From Perkinsus olseni (taxonomy: Eukaryota > Perkinsozoa > Perkinsida), in assembly GCA_013115125.1 (NCBI GenBank), contig JABANN010000409.1, positions 1-31,872 of the forward strand: DNA of 31,872 bases, in the 5' to 3' direction. The translations under genes and the position numbers were made by a program. The notes under the pieces are model-generated. The model was not told where the DNA came from. It searched no databases and was given only the letters and a program-made list of their open reading frames with translations. Shown here piece after piece: positions 31,272 to 31,872 of the stretch. Numbering within the stretch: the first letter of the stretch is position 1; every line of letters begins with the position of its first letter.

Positions 31272-31872
31272 TCAGTCACCGCCGCTGAGTCCAGTGCGGG
31301 GCGACCAATTATCATTAGACCTGCCAGTCACATCAAGAGAACGATCAGCTTGATTCATCATAGCATCTTGACTCATAGCGTATGCTCGACTAGCACAATC
31401 CAGGGGCGTACCACCAGGGTGATATGTCGTCATATGACCGTAGCCTTGACTAGCATACTCACCATAGTACGGCCTGGCTTGATAGGGTATGCCACCACCA
31501 GGGGGATTACCATGACCATGACAGGCCGGCACCTCCATCTCAGCGTAACCGTAGTCCCAACTGCCTCGATAGGGCGTGTGGTGATACGGTCCATGATAGG
31601 GGACGGCAGAGAGTTGCGGCGGCTGCTGCTGCTTCGGGTAACTCACCGCAGAGGGCGGGGGAGCTGGAGGGGGAGGGGGGATGCCAGCGCCATGACAATA
31701 CTGCTGTCCTGGTTGCGGTGGCACAGGGCACACGCCCGAGGCCTGCTGTTGCTGCTGCTCATCGAATGAAGGACAATAGCGATTGGCGCCCTCGGAGAGG
31801 ACGGAGTCCCGCCGCTGATGATGATAGGCGAAGCCTGTGTAGGTAGGCTGAGCAGCAGCAGGCATAGGAGGG
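31272..31872 (-). CDS. Pro/Gly/Tyr/Gln-rich low-complexity protein, copy 2 (partial)
   Basis: The gene runs off the right edge, so only the C-terminal about 200 residues are present. It shares blocks with copy 1 (FAYHHQRRDSV, EQQQQQ, RGSWDYGYAEMEVPA, PYYGEYASQGYGHMTTYHP) at very high nucleotide identity, but the intervening segment (IPPPPPAPPP region) and the C-terminus (NWSPRTGLSGGD, TGA at 31272) differ. No domain of known function is visible. Confidence 0.72.
   Translation of the reverse strand, partial: PPMPAAAQPTYTGFAYHHQRRDSVLSEGANRYCPSFDEQQQQQASGVCPVPPQPGQQYCHGAGIPPPPPAPPPSAVSYPKQQQPPQLSAVPYHGPYHHTPYRGSWDYGYAEMEVPACHGHGNPPGGGIPYQARPYYGEYASQGYGHMTTYHPGGTPLDCASRAYAMSQDAMMNQADRSLDVTGRSNDNWSPRTGLSGGD

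Larger units (their letters stand above)
28612..31872. repeat. Tandem duplication of about 2.8 kb
   Basis: Bases 28612-28765 and 31418-31572 match almost perfectly, as do about 28920-29060 and 31730-31870; the offset is about 2807-2810 bp. Between the two matching blocks about 175 bp is strongly diverged though similar in length. A related plus-strand segment is paired at about 27711 and 30342 (offset about 2630). Confidence 0.8.

Overview
The window looks like a piece of nuclear genome from a gene-dense protist, most plausibly an alveolate of the Perkinsus/dinoflagellate side. That placement is an inference from style: almost every gene is cut by many very short introns (about 35-85 nt, GT..AG, with one GC..AG candidate), intergenic gaps are often only 100-400 bp, and the protein families are eukaryotic (CHD remodeler, DCN1, DnaJ type B, RING-H2, MOT1). 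No prokaryotic operon, tRNA cluster, rRNA or CRISPR array was seen. Exon joins below were read by eye from splice sites, reading phase and family similarity, so outer boundaries are better supported than every internal junction.

Layout. Nearly all genes lie on the minus strand. 388-2877: an unrecognised acidic, intron-rich gene. 3544-5583: a type-B DnaJ/Hsp40. 6264-14828: a CHD-family chromatin remodeler, the largest gene, with a bromodomain between its two chromodomains and a roughly 300-residue acidic insert before the SNF2 motor. 14991-17000: an unrecognised coiled-coil, lysine-rich protein. 17409-19526: a MOT1-type molybdate transporter. 19935-20594 (plus strand): a two-exon membrane-anchored coiled-coil protein. 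20859-22579: a TauE/SafE-type anion transporter. 22675-23913: a DCN1-like cullin-neddylation factor. 24120-24374: the C-terminal exon of an unidentified gene. 26231-26990: a RING-H2 protein. 27000-27634: a small Cys-containing protein.

The right end (27.7-31.87 kb) is a tandem duplication of about 2.6-2.8 kb. Each copy has a minus-strand gene for a Pro/Gly/Tyr/Gln-rich low-complexity protein and, beside it, a short plus-strand reading frame that is open in one copy and degraded in the other. The second large gene runs off the window edge.

The most notable observations are the chromo-bromo-chromo-acidic-SNF2 domain order; a set of tRNA-like T-arm/box-B sequences that repeatedly lie inside introns; the mosaic tandem duplicates, with a diverged cassette between near-identical blocks; and a MOT1/TauE pair of oxyanion transporters three genes apart. 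Functionally, the CHD gene (nucleosome remodelling), DCN1-like and RING-H2 genes (ubiquitin-like conjugation) and DnaJ (Hsp70 co-chaperone) are housekeeping; nothing shows that the neighbours act as one pathway, apart from the possible sulfite/molybdenum link.
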